This document shows, one piece after another, positions 30,632 to 36,907 of a DNA stretch of 36,907 bases (the stretch's first letter is position 1; each line of letters opens with the position of its first letter). This stretch comes from Acidobacteriota bacterium (GTDB lineage Bacteria > Acidobacteriota > Terriglobia > Acidiferrales > UBA7541), in contig JACQDE010000077.1 of NCBI GenBank assembly GCA_016201285.1, positions 1 through 36,907 of the forward strand, given 5' to 3'. The position numbers and the translations under genes are program-made. The notes under the pieces are model-generated. The model saw nothing but the letters and a program-made list of their open reading frames with translations. It was not told where the DNA came from and searched no databases.

Positions 30632-31585
30632 ATGGGCAAACTCGCGTTTCTCTTTCCAGGGCAGGCTTCGCAGTACTCCGGCATGGGCAAAGACCTCGCC
30701 GAGAAGTTCGCGGTGTCCCGCGCCGTCTTCGAGGAGGCCGACCAAGCGCTGGGCGTGGCGATTTCGCGGATCTGCTTTGAAGGCTCCGAAGACGAGCTGA
30801 AACTCACCGAAAACACCCAGCCGGCCATCCTGACGGTGAGCGTGGCAGCCCTGCGCGCGCTGCAGGAAAAGGGCATCACGCCGGATTATGTCGCCGGGCA
30901 CAGCCTGGGCGAGTATTCGGCCAACGTGGCGGCGGGCTCGCTCGAGTTCGCCGACGCGGTGCGCCTGGTGCGCAAGCGCGGCCGGTACATGCAGGAGGCG
31001 GTGCCCGGCGGCGAAGGCGCCATGGCCGCCATCCTCGGCCTCGCCCCGGCGCAAGTGGAAGAGATCTGCAAGAAAGCGGCGCAGGGAGAAATCGCCGCGC
31101 CCGCCAACCTGAATTCGCCCGAGCAGACCGTGATTTCCGGACACGCCGCGGCGGTGAAGCGCGCGGTCGAGATGGCCTCGCAGAGCGGCGCGAAGCGCAC
31201 CGTGATTCTGCCGGTATCGGCGCCGTTCCATTGCGAGCTGATGCTCCCCGCGCAGCAGCGTCTCGAGGTGGACCTGCGGCAGACCACCTTCCGCGATCCG
31301 CGCTGCCCGCTGGTGAACAACGCCGATGCCGACGTGATCGAAAAGGGCGACGAGGCCCGCGGCGCGCTCATCCGCCAGGTTTGCTTGCCGGTGCGCTGGG
31401 AGGAGTCGGTCCGCGAGCTGCTCGATCTGGGCGTGACGACCTTCATCGAAGTCGGCCCGGGCAAAGTCCTCGCCGGCCTGCTGCGGCAAATTGACCGCTC
31501 GGTGCATTGCTTCAACGTCGAGGACGAAAAGAGCCTCGGAGCAGCGCTCGAAAAACTAGCCCAGGCCCGCAGCGAAACGGAATAG
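30632..31585 (+). CDS. fabD: Malonyl-CoA:ACP transacylase
   Basis: Loads malonyl groups on ACP for fatty acid synthesis (317 aa). Motifs: LFPGQASQYSGMG (about 7-19), the nucleophile serine S91 in GHSLGEYSA, QEAVPGGEGAMAAILGL, and the catalytic histidine in VSAPFHCELM. The start MGKLAFLFPGQ has GGGGAG about eleven bases upstream and is where family similarity begins; the frame upstream is not conserved. It lies between plsX and fabG in the FAS II operon, separated from fabG by an 86-bp stretch holding GC-rich palindromes. Confidence 0.96.
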   Translation: MGKLAFLFPGQASQYSGMGKDLAEKFAVSRAVFEEADQALGVAISRICFEGSEDELKLTENTQPAILTVSVAALRALQEKGITPDYVAGHSLGEYSANVAAGSLEFADAVRLVRKRGRYMQEAVPGGEGAMAAILGLAPAQVEEICKKAAQGEIAAPANLNSPEQTVISGHAAAVKRAVEMASQSGAKRTVILPVSAPFHCELMLPAQQRLEVDLRQTTFRDPRCPLVNNADADVIEKGDEARGALIRQVCLPVRWEESVRELLDLGVTTFIEVGPGKVLAGLLRQIDRSVHCFNVEDEKSLGAALEKLAQARSETE

Positions 31586-31590
31586 ATTTG

Positions 31591-31663
31591 TAGGGGCGCA
31601 CCCGCGTGTGCGCCCGCGTTACAGGGCGGACACTCCCGAAGCTTCGGGAGGTCCGCCCCTCCG
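31591..31663. repeat. GTAGGGGCG-type palindromic repeat between fabD and fabG
   Basis: Contains GGGCGCAC...GTGCGCCC and GGGCGGAC..CCCGAAGCTTCGGG..GTCCGCCC hairpins. Its first bases, GTAGGGGCG, recur at 2111-2119 and at the end of etfA (36569-36577). Confidence 0.55.
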
Positions 31664-31671
31664 AGAGAGTC

Positions 31672-32418
31672 ATGTTCAGCCTGAAAGACAAAGTCGCACT
31701 CATCACCGGCGCGTCGCAGGGCATCGGACGCGTCACCGCGCTGGCGCTGGCCGAGGCCGGCGCCAAGGTCGCCGCGGCCGCGCGCAACGCGGAAAAGCTG
31801 AACACCGTGGTGGCAGAAATCGCCGCCGCGAGTGGTGAAGCCCTGGCCGTGCCGATGGACGTCGCCGACGCCGAGCAGATCAGGGCTGGCTTCAAGCAAA
31901 TTCTCGAAAAATTCGGCAAGCTCGATATTCTGGTGAATAACGCCGCCAGCACCCGCGACGCCCTGGCGCTGCGCATGAAGCAGGAAGACTGGGACGCGGT
32001 GCTCCGCACCAATCTGACCGGCGCGCACCTCTGCATCCAGCAGGCGCTCGGGCCGATGATGCGGCAGCGCTGGGGGCGGATCATCAACGTCACGTCGGTG
32101 GTGGCGCAGACCGGCAACGCCGGCCAGGCGAATTACGTCGCGTCGAAGGCCGGCCTGATCGGCCTGACCAAAGCGATTGCCGTGGAGATGGCCTCGCGCA
32201 ACATCACCGTCAACGCCGTCGCGCCCGGCTTCATCTCGACGCCGATGACCGATCCCCTGCCGGACCAGGTGAAGCAGGAGATGCGAGAAAAGATTCCACT
32301 GGGGCGGATGGGCACGGACCGCGATGTCGCCGCCGCCATCATCTTTCTCGCTAGTGAGGAGGCAGGCTACATCACCGGCCACGTGCTGGACGTCAACGGC
32401 GGGATGTACATGGCCTAG
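31672..32418 (+). CDS. fabG: 3-oxoacyl-ACP reductase
   Basis: NADPH-dependent reduction of 3-oxoacyl-ACP (248 aa). The Rossmann motif is TGASQGIG (about 14-21), then NNAAS, the catalytic serine in INVTSVVAQTGN, and YVASK with the catalytic Tyr and Lys. The C-terminus DVNGGMYMA is typical. The ATG was chosen at the start of similarity with GAGAG a few bases upstream. The TAG stop lies inside the left arm of a 109-bp inverted-repeat element, which seems to have inserted exactly at the gene's end. Confidence 0.96.
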   Translation: MFSLKDKVALITGASQGIGRVTALALAEAGAKVAAAARNAEKLNTVVAEIAAASGEALAVPMDVADAEQIRAGFKQILEKFGKLDILVNNAASTRDALALRMKQEDWDAVLRTNLTGAHLCIQQALGPMMRQRWGRIINVTSVVAQTGNAGQANYVASKAGLIGLTKAIAVEMASRNITVNAVAPGFISTPMTDPLPDQVKQEMREKIPLGRMGTDRDVAAAIIFLASEEAGYITGHVLDVNGGMYMA

Positions 32419-32523
32419 TGCTGTTCCAACTTGATCCACCTATGAAGAACCGAACGCGTTGTCATTGCGAGAAATCTGCTTTTCGCTCCTGCGCCTGGTC
32501 AGAAAAAGTTGGAACAGCACTAG
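32415..32523. mobile_element. MITE-like element with 18-bp inverted repeats ending in CTAG
   Basis: The arms CTAGTGCTGTTCCAACTT (32415-32432) and AAGTTGGAACAGCACTAG (32506-32523) are perfect complements around a 73-bp core that encodes nothing. CTAG at both ends may be the duplicated target, leaving a 101-bp element with 14-bp inverted repeats; a 4-bp CTAG duplication is known for some IS5-group elements. No transposase of this kind is in the window, so it would be non-autonomous. The left CTAG contributes the fabG stop codon. Confidence 0.75.
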
Positions 32524-32581
32524 TAGGACAGGCCTCCAGTCCTGTCCGGCGCACACTGTCGAATGGGATCTGGACAGGCGG

Positions 32582-32610
32582 TTGACCAACCGGAAGGCCC
32601 CGTCTAGAAT
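32582..32610 (+). promoter_or_regulatory. Promoter of acpP-fabF
   Basis: TTGACC (32582-32587), 17 bp, TAGAAT (32605-32610): five of six matches in each box. It lies downstream of the MITE-like element and about 80 bp before acpP, giving this abundant protein its own transcript. Confidence 0.65.
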
Positions 32611-32691
32611 GGGCGGGTTATCCGGAGAGAGCTAATTTCCGTGTAGGACGCCGAAGTCGGGTCATCAGACGAGATCACCGGAGGAAACAGA

Positions 32692-32937
32692 ATGGCCAGT
32701 GTTGAGGAACGCGTAAAGCAGATTATCGTGGAGCAGCTCGGCGTGGACGAAGCGGAAGTCACCCCCAACGCCTCGTTCGTGGACGACCTGGGCGCGGATT
32801 CGCTCGACGTCGTCGAGCTGACCATGGCGTTTGAGGAAGCCTTCGGGATCGAAATCCCCGACGAGGACGCCGAGAAAATTGCCACCGTCAAGGCCGCCAT
32901 CGAGTACATCGAAAAACACTCTGCGGCGAAAAAGTAA
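32692..32937 (+). CDS. acpP: Acyl carrier protein
   Basis: Carries acyl chains on a phosphopantetheine arm during fatty acid and lipid A synthesis (81 aa, acidic). The attachment serine is S37 in [19 protein letters not shown], the universal DSL motif. The remainder ([20 protein letters not shown]) is standard. The ATG is preceded by CCGGAGGAAACAGA, a strong ribosome binding site. fabF follows after 30 bp, as in most bacteria. A separate promoter upstream fits its high expected expression. Confidence 0.98.
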   Translation: MASVEERVKQIIVEQLGVDEAEVTPNASFVDDLGADSLDVVELTMAFEEAFGIEIPDEDAEKIATVKAAIEYIEKHSAAKK

Positions 32938-32967
32938 GCCAGCAGCCCCCGCAGGAGAAAACTAATC

Positions 32968-34206
32968 GTGAGCCGCCGCGTTGTCGTCACCGGAGTCGGT
33001 CTTGTGTGCGGGTGCGGGATTGGCACCGAGGAAGTCTGGAAAAACCTGCTCGCCGGGAAGAGCGGCATCGGCCCCATCACCCTGTTCGACACCTCCCAGC
33101 ACGACTGCAAGATCGCCGGCGAGGTGAAGAACCTCGACCCCGGCGTCTGGGTGGAGAAAAAAGAACAGAAGAAAATGGGCCGGTTCATCGTGCTGGCGAT
33201 CGCGGCCTCGGAATTCGCAGTGCAGATGGCCGGGCTGAAGGTGAGCGAGGAAGACGCCGACCGCACTGGCGTCTATATCGCCTCGGGCATCGGCGGCTTC
33301 GACGTGATCGAACGCGAGCACAACAAGATGCTGCAGGGCGGCCCCGGACGGATCTCTCCTTTCTTCATTCCCGCAACCATCGTCAATCTTGCCGCGGGTC
33401 ACGTGTCGATCCGTACCGGCGCGCGCGGGCCAAACTCCGCCACCGCCACCGCCTGCTCCGCTTCGGCGCACGCCATCGGCGACGCCTACAAAATCATCCA
33501 GCGCGACGATGCCGACGTGATGATCTGCGGCGGCGCGGAGGGCGCCATCACGACGATGAGCGTGGGCGGCTTCGCGGCTATGAAGGCGCTCTCCACGCGC
33601 AACGCTGAGCCGGAGCGCGCCAGCCGCCCCTTTGACGCGCAGCGCGACGGCTTCGTGGTCGGCGAAGGCTCCGGCATCCTCATCCTGGAGACGCTCGAGC
33701 ACGCCGAAAAGCGCGGCGCGCAGCCCATTGCGGAAATTGTTGGCTACGGGATGTCCGGCGACGCTTTCCACATCACGCAGCCCGCCGAAGGAGGCGCCGG
33801 CGCGTACCGCGTGATGACGGCCACGCTGCGCGACGCCAACGTTTCGCCGGACGTGGTGGATTATGTCAACGCGCACGGAACCTCGACGCCCATCGGCGAC
33901 GCGATTGAAACGATCGCCGTGAAACGCGTCTTCGGCGACCGCGCCAGGAAAGTTCCCGTGAGCTCCACGAAATCCATGACCGGGCACCTGCTGGGCGGCG
34001 CCGGCGGGCTCGAAGCCGGCATCAGCGTGCTCGCGCTGCGCGACCAGGTTCTGCCGCCGACCATCAACTACGAAAATCCCGACCCGGCCTGCGACCTCGA
34101 TTACGTCCCGAACGTGGCGCGCAAGGCCACCGTCAATTACGCGCTGTCGAATTCGTTCGGTTTCGGCGGCACCAACGCCGCCCTGCTGTTCAAACGTTGG
34201 ATGTAG
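32968..34206 (+). CDS. fabF: 3-oxoacyl-ACP synthase II (KAS II)
   Basis: Elongates acyl-ACP by condensation with malonyl-ACP (412 aa). The Cys-His-His triad is complete: C163 in TACSASAHAIG, H303 in NAHGTSTPIGD and H340 in KSMTGHLLGG. The C-terminus SNSFGFGGTNAALLFKRWM is typical. The GTG start has AGGAG upstream and follows acpP by 30 bp. Its stop TAG is in the left end of a TGTAGCGGCGG palindromic repeat. With fabH absent from this cluster, initiation must use an enzyme encoded elsewhere or another mechanism. Confidence 0.97.
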   Translation: MSRRVVVTGVGLVCGCGIGTEEVWKNLLAGKSGIGPITLFDTSQHDCKIAGEVKNLDPGVWVEKKEQKKMGRFIVLAIAASEFAVQMAGLKVSEEDADRTGVYIASGIGGFDVIEREHNKMLQGGPGRISPFFIPATIVNLAAGHVSIRTGARGPNSATATACSASAHAIGDAYKIIQRDDADVMICGGAEGAITTMSVGGFAAMKALSTRNAEPERASRPFDAQRDGFVVGEGSGILILETLEHAEKRGAQPIAEIVGYGMSGDAFHITQPAEGGAGAYRVMTATLRDANVSPDVVDYVNAHGTSTPIGDAIETIAVKRVFGDRARKVPVSSTKSMTGHLLGGAGGLEAGISVLALRDQVLPPTINYENPDPACDLDYVPNVARKATVNYALSNSFGFGGTNAALLFKRWM

Positions 34207-34274
34207 CGGCGGGTTGATCCCGCCTCCGCAGGATGCCCGCGGCCGCGCGATGGCGCCGTAAAGCCGCCGCTACA
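34202..34274. repeat. TGTAGCGGCGG...GCCGCCGCTACA palindromic repeat after fabF
   Basis: The left end carries the fabF stop codon; the right end is AAGCCGCCGCTACA. Same family as the copies near 25 kb. Confidence 0.7.
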
Positions 34275-34327
34275 AAATGAATCGGTAGTTCGCCGCGAAA
34301 TTCCCGCCGCACCCGTCGGAGGAACCC

Positions 34328-35098
34328 GTGAACATTGCCGTCTGTATCAAACAAGTACCTGCCAAGGATGCGCCGCTGCAAATCCCCGAAGGCGGTGCGT
34401 GGATCCGCGAAACCGACATCGGTTTCGAGACCAACGAGCCCGACGGCTATGCGCTCGAAGAGGCGCTGCGCTTGAAGGAAAAGCACGGCGGCGAAGTGGT
34501 GGCCATCTCCATGGGCCCGGAGCGCGTCAAGCAGACCATCAAGGAAGCGATGGCCAAGGGCGCCGACCGCGGCATCCACGTGGTGGACGACAAGTTTTTC
34601 CAGCTCGATCCGCTCGGCTCGGCGCGCTCGCTGGCCGCGGCAATCCAGAAGGAGAAGTTCGACCTCATCCTCACCGGCCTGCAGAGCGACGACCACGGTT
34701 TCGGCCAGACCGGCGTGCTGCTGGCCGAGCTGCTCGGCCTGCCGCACGCCACGATCATCATGCAGATCGAAGTGCAGGACGGGCGGATGAGGCTGAAGCG
34801 CGAGCTCGAAGCCGGCTGGTTCCAGTGGATGGAGGCGCCGCTGCCCGCGGTGCTCAGCATCCAATCCGGCATCAATAAGCCGCGCTACGCCACGCTGAAG
34901 GGCATCATGGCGGCAAAGAAGAAGGAAATCGCCAGCATCCCGCGCGCGTCACTGGGCGTGGACGCCACGCCGACGCAGAAGGTCGAACGCATCTATGTGC
35001 CCGCGAAAACGAAAAAGACCGAGATACTCACCGGCACGGCCAGGGAAGCCGCCGCTAAGCTGGTGGAAAAACTGAAGCACGAAGCGCGGGTCTTGTAA
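34328..35098 (+). CDS. etfB: Electron transfer flavoprotein beta subunit
   Basis: Small subunit of the ETF heterodimer that takes electrons from acyl-CoA and similar dehydrogenases (256 aa). The N-terminus MNIAVCIKQVP is diagnostic. The nucleotide-binding segments AISMGPERVKQTIKEAMAKG and ILTGLQSDDHGFGQTGVLLA match the family, and the signature-like region GWFQWMEAPLPAVLSIQSGI follows. The GTG start is supported by GGAGG five bases upstream. etfA follows, but 487 bp away instead of the usual short distance, because a frameshifted gene lies between. Confidence 0.95.
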   Translation: MNIAVCIKQVPAKDAPLQIPEGGAWIRETDIGFETNEPDGYALEEALRLKEKHGGEVVAISMGPERVKQTIKEAMAKGADRGIHVVDDKFFQLDPLGSARSLAAAIQKEKFDLILTGLQSDDHGFGQTGVLLAELLGLPHATIIMQIEVQDGRMRLKRELEAGWFQWMEAPLPAVLSIQSGINKPRYATLKGIMAAKKKEIASIPRASLGVDATPTQKVERIYVPAKTKKTEILTGTAREAAAKLVEKLKHEARVL

Positions 35099-35100
35099 AT

Positions 35101-35121
35101 CAGAAGTCAGAAGGCAGAAAG
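35101..35121. repeat. Left heptamer array (CAGAAGx) of an inverted pair
   Basis: CAGAAGT, CAGAAGG, CAGAAAG: three 7-bp units directly in front of the frameshifted four-helix-bundle gene. The complementary array is at 35541-35575. Confidence 0.65.
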
Positions 35122-35124
35122 AGA

Positions 35125-35519
35125 ATGAACAGTTCATTTCGGGACCTCACAAAAAGGACAAAAGAATTCGCTCTGAGGATCATCAGGCTATTCGCGGCTC
35201 TTCCGCGAACTTCAGAAGCGCAAGTCATTGGCAGGCAGCTTTTGAGATCAGGAACATCCGTGGGCGCCAATTACAGAGAAGGCTCCGGGCTCGCTCGAAG
35301 CCTGAATACGCGGCGAAGCTCAACATAGGCTTACAGGAACTTGAGGAGACTCTGTACTGGCTGGAATTGCTGGAGGAAAGTCGTATTTCAAATGGAGCTG
35401 AAACAAAATCACTGCAAGCGGAATCCGGCGAACTTTCGGCAATTCTCGTAACTCTGATCAAGAAAGCTCGTGGAAGTAACGCAGCAAGGAAAGTAGTAAC
35501 TACTTCAGCTCCAGATTGA
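35125..35519 (+). pseudogene. Frameshifted four-helix-bundle (23S rRNA intervening-sequence type) protein gene
   Basis: The first frame gives FRDLTKRTKEFALRIIRLFA, then QVIGRQLLRSGTSVGANYRE, the hallmark of the four-helix-bundle/S23 protein family. Near 35300 similarity leaves this frame and continues one base out of phase as KPEYAAKLNIGLQELEETLY, WLELLEES and so on, to TGA at 35517-35519. One missing base near GCTCGAAGCCTG would explain this. It is therefore a broken gene, unless the base is a sequencing error. It lies between etfB and etfA and is bracketed by complementary heptamer arrays, suggesting it was inserted as a unit. Members of this family are found within rRNA genes and scattered in genomes; their function is unknown. 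Confidence 0.8.
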
Positions 35520-35540
35520 GATTCTGTTGTGCGTTGTGTG

Positions 35541-35575
35541 TTTTCTGACTTCTGACTTCTGATTTCTGAGTTCTG
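35541..35575. repeat. Right heptamer array (ACTTCTG) of an inverted pair
   Basis: TTTTCTG, ACTTCTG, ACTTCTG, ATTTCTG, AGTTCTG. It is the reverse complement type of the array at 35101-35121. It ends 10 bases before etfA. Confidence 0.7.
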
Positions 35576-35585
35576 CGAGGGCGCT

Positions 35586-36572
35586 ATGAAAATCCTACTG
35601 ATCACCGAACAGCGAGACGCCACCTGGAACAAAGTGAGCTTTGAAACGCTCGTTGCCGCGCAGCAAATCGCCGCGCAGACCGGCGGAAAACTTGTTGGGG
35701 CGGTCATGGGCAAGGGTGTGGACACGTTGGCCGGCGCGCTGGCCACGAAAAAACTCGACGAAGTGCTGCTCGTCGAGCACGACTTACTCGAAAAATACAC
35801 CGCCGACGGTTACACGCACGCGCTCAAGCAGGTGATTGCGCAGGCGCAGCCCGACCTGGTGCTCCTGCCGCACACCTACCAGGTGCGCGACTTCGCGCCG
35901 AAGCTGGCGGCGTCATTGGGAAAAGGAATGATCGGCGACTGCATCGGCTACCGCTACGAAAACGGCAAGCTCGTCTTCGTCCGGCAGATGTTCCAGGGCA
36001 AGACCGCCGCCGACGTCGCCTTCCAGGCCGCCGCGCCGTGGTTCGCCACGCTTCAGGCGGGCGCGTTCCGCGCGGACCAGGCGCAGGACGGCGCCGCGAA
36101 AGCGCCAGTGAACCACGTCAGCGTGAACCTGAAGCCGGAAGACATCCGCACCGTGCCGCTCGAACTCTTCCGCGAAGCCAAGCAGGCCGTGGACCTGACG
36201 CAAGCTCCGATCATTGTCGCCATCGGCCGCGGCATCAAGGAGCAGAAAAATCTGCCGCTGGTGGAGAACCTGGCAAAAGTGCTCGGCGGAGAAATCGCCG
36301 CGTCGCGGCCCATCTGCGACGAAGGCTGGCTGCCCATGGACCGGCAGATCGGCAGTTCCGGACAAACCGTCGCGCCGAAACTGTACATCGCGCTGGGTAT
36401 CAGCGGCGCCATCCAGCACGTGGTGGGCATGAAGGGTTCGCGCACCGTGGTCGCGGTGAACAAGGACGCCAACGCGCCGATCTTCGAAGTCGCGGATTAC
36501 GGCATCGTCGGTGATATTTTCGAAGTGATTCCCGCCCTCGCCGAAGAACTGGAAAAAGCGAAGTCCGCGTAG
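35586..36572 (+). CDS. etfA: Electron transfer flavoprotein alpha subunit
   Basis: Large, FAD-binding subunit of ETF (328 aa). The N-terminal domain starts MKILLITEQRDATWNKVSFE. The C-terminal FAD domain contains RGIKEQKNLPLVENLAKVLG, DEGWLPMDRQIGSSGQTVAP, and the family signature LYIALGISGAIQHVVGMKGS followed by AVNKDANAPIFEVADYGIVGD. The ATG at 35586 begins family similarity. The stop TAG is part of GTAGGGGCG, the start of a dispersed palindromic repeat. It pairs with etfB upstream despite the intervening broken gene. Confidence 0.95.
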   Translation: MKILLITEQRDATWNKVSFETLVAAQQIAAQTGGKLVGAVMGKGVDTLAGALATKKLDEVLLVEHDLLEKYTADGYTHALKQVIAQAQPDLVLLPHTYQVRDFAPKLAASLGKGMIGDCIGYRYENGKLVFVRQMFQGKTAADVAFQAAAPWFATLQAGAFRADQAQDGAAKAPVNHVSVNLKPEDIRTVPLELFREAKQAVDLTQAPIIVAIGRGIKEQKNLPLVENLAKVLGGEIAASRPICDEGWLPMDRQIGSSGQTVAPKLYIALGISGAIQHVVGMKGSRTVVAVNKDANAPIFEVADYGIVGDIFEVIPALAEELEKAKSA

Positions 36573-36631
36573 GGGCGCTGCTTGCTGCGCCCATTTTAAT
36601 GATACTATTTGTTGAGGCGGTCGGCGCTGTT

Positions 36632-36844
36632 GTGACGCTCCACGACTACAAAACGGTTCTCTACCACCAGGAAGACGGCTCTTGGGTTGCCGAAATCCCA
36701 GCGATCCCCGGCTGCTATGCTCTGATGAGCACTCGCGAAGAAGCCCTGGCCGAGCTCGTCCGGGTTTTCGAAATGATCGCCGAAGAGTATCTCGAAAAAG
36801 GCATTTCTCTCCCTAAGGACACCACCGAGATTATTCATGCCTAG
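36632..36844 (+). CDS. hicB: HicB-family antitoxin
   Basis: A short partial-RNase-H-fold protein (70 aa from this GTG): DYKTVLYHQEDGSWVAEIPA, then IPGCYALMSTREEALAELVR, the HicB pattern, and a helical tail EEYLEKGISLPKDTTEI. HicB proteins neutralise the HicA mRNA interferase and can repress their own operon, usually through a DNA-binding domain that is short or absent here. An in-frame ATG at 36599 would add MILFVEAVGAV, which does not match the family; GAGGCGG lies upstream of the GTG. Its end overlaps the start of hicA by 8 bp. Confidence 0.8.
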   Translation: MTLHDYKTVLYHQEDGSWVAEIPAIPGCYALMSTREEALAELVRVFEMIAEEYLEKGISLPKDTTEIIHA

Positions 36845-36907
36845 CGCCACCGCCCGCGAGTTTCAAAAGGTGGCCGCTCAACTTGGCTTCGCAAAAACCC
36901 GGCAGAC
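36837..36907 (+). CDS. hicA: HicA-family mRNA interferase (partial, runs off the window)
   Basis: Only the first 23 codons are present: MPSATAREFQKVAAQLGFAK followed by TRQ. The segment EFQKVAAQLGF...RQ is the typical HicA beginning, in which the catalytic GSH histidine comes directly after this point, outside the window. The frame overlaps the hicB end by 8 bp. The order hicB-hicA is the less common one but known. Confidence 0.7.
   Translation, partial: MPSATAREFQKVAAQLGFAKTRQ

Noticed and set aside
30886..32439. Long minus-strand frames opposite fabD and fabG
   Set aside because: Shadows of well-supported FAS II genes.
35225..35800. 191-codon minus-strand frame across the etfB-etfA gap
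   Set aside because: It runs through the heptamer array and the antisense of etfA; the four-helix-bundle reading on the plus strand explains the region better.

Overview
The window reads as ordinary, GC-rich chromosome from a Gram-negative bacterium with lipid A. An Acidobacteriota (Terriglobia-like) host is my best inference. The reasons are a fused dehydroquinase-shikimate dehydrogenase, a fabZ-lpxA-lpxI cluster with a Gfo/Idh oxidoreductase, TonB-like proteins with long N-termini, an IS1-like transposase of the type common in that phylum, and many short palindromic intergenic repeats. No marker gene in the window settles the taxonomy.

Layout. From 1 to 7.2 kb: trpD on the plus strand; a convergent ABC-2 exporter pair; then aroDE, trpE and trpG reading leftwards (shikimate pathway feeding tryptophan synthesis). 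From 7.3 to 10.2 kb: a secreted protein with a strong terminator, an AMMECR1 protein, pgsA and a small membrane protein. From 10.3 to 17.3 kb, all leftwards: fabZ, lpxA, lpxI, a Gfo/Idh dehydrogenase, a TonB-like protein, a previously uncalled 30-residue membrane microprotein, miaA and hflX. Several junctions are ATGA/GTGA/TGATG overlaps, so this is a tightly coupled envelope and RNA-modification operon. From 17.4 to 25.6 kb: an M20 peptidase, a TPR/HExxH protein, an M1-like protein with a damaged catalytic motif, a TPR membrane protein, a dGTPase-like HD protein and a small secreted protein.

From 25,712 to 28,576 lies a 2.87-kb insertion: an IS1-like transposase, three small downstream genes and a divergent membrane-protein gene. 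It is bounded by perfect 17-bp inverted repeats and an exact 8-bp target duplication (ACACCCCG). It landed 7 bp, beyond its duplication, upstream of a perfect consensus sigma-70 promoter. That promoter drives a fatty-acid synthesis operon: DUF177, rpmF, plsX, fabD, fabG, acpP, fabF. From 34.3 to 36.9 kb come etfB and etfA, separated by a frameshifted four-helix-bundle gene, then hicB and the start of hicA, cut by the window edge.

The most unusual material is (1) the IS1-like element with four passenger genes and overlapping divergent promoters; (2) a set of 7-bp-period repeat arrays whose unit differs from place to place, some in inverted pairs; (3) palindromic repeats that abut genes so closely that they supply the TAG stop codon of at least seven genes; and (4) the coupled microprotein. 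No tRNA, rRNA, CRISPR array or prophage was seen.
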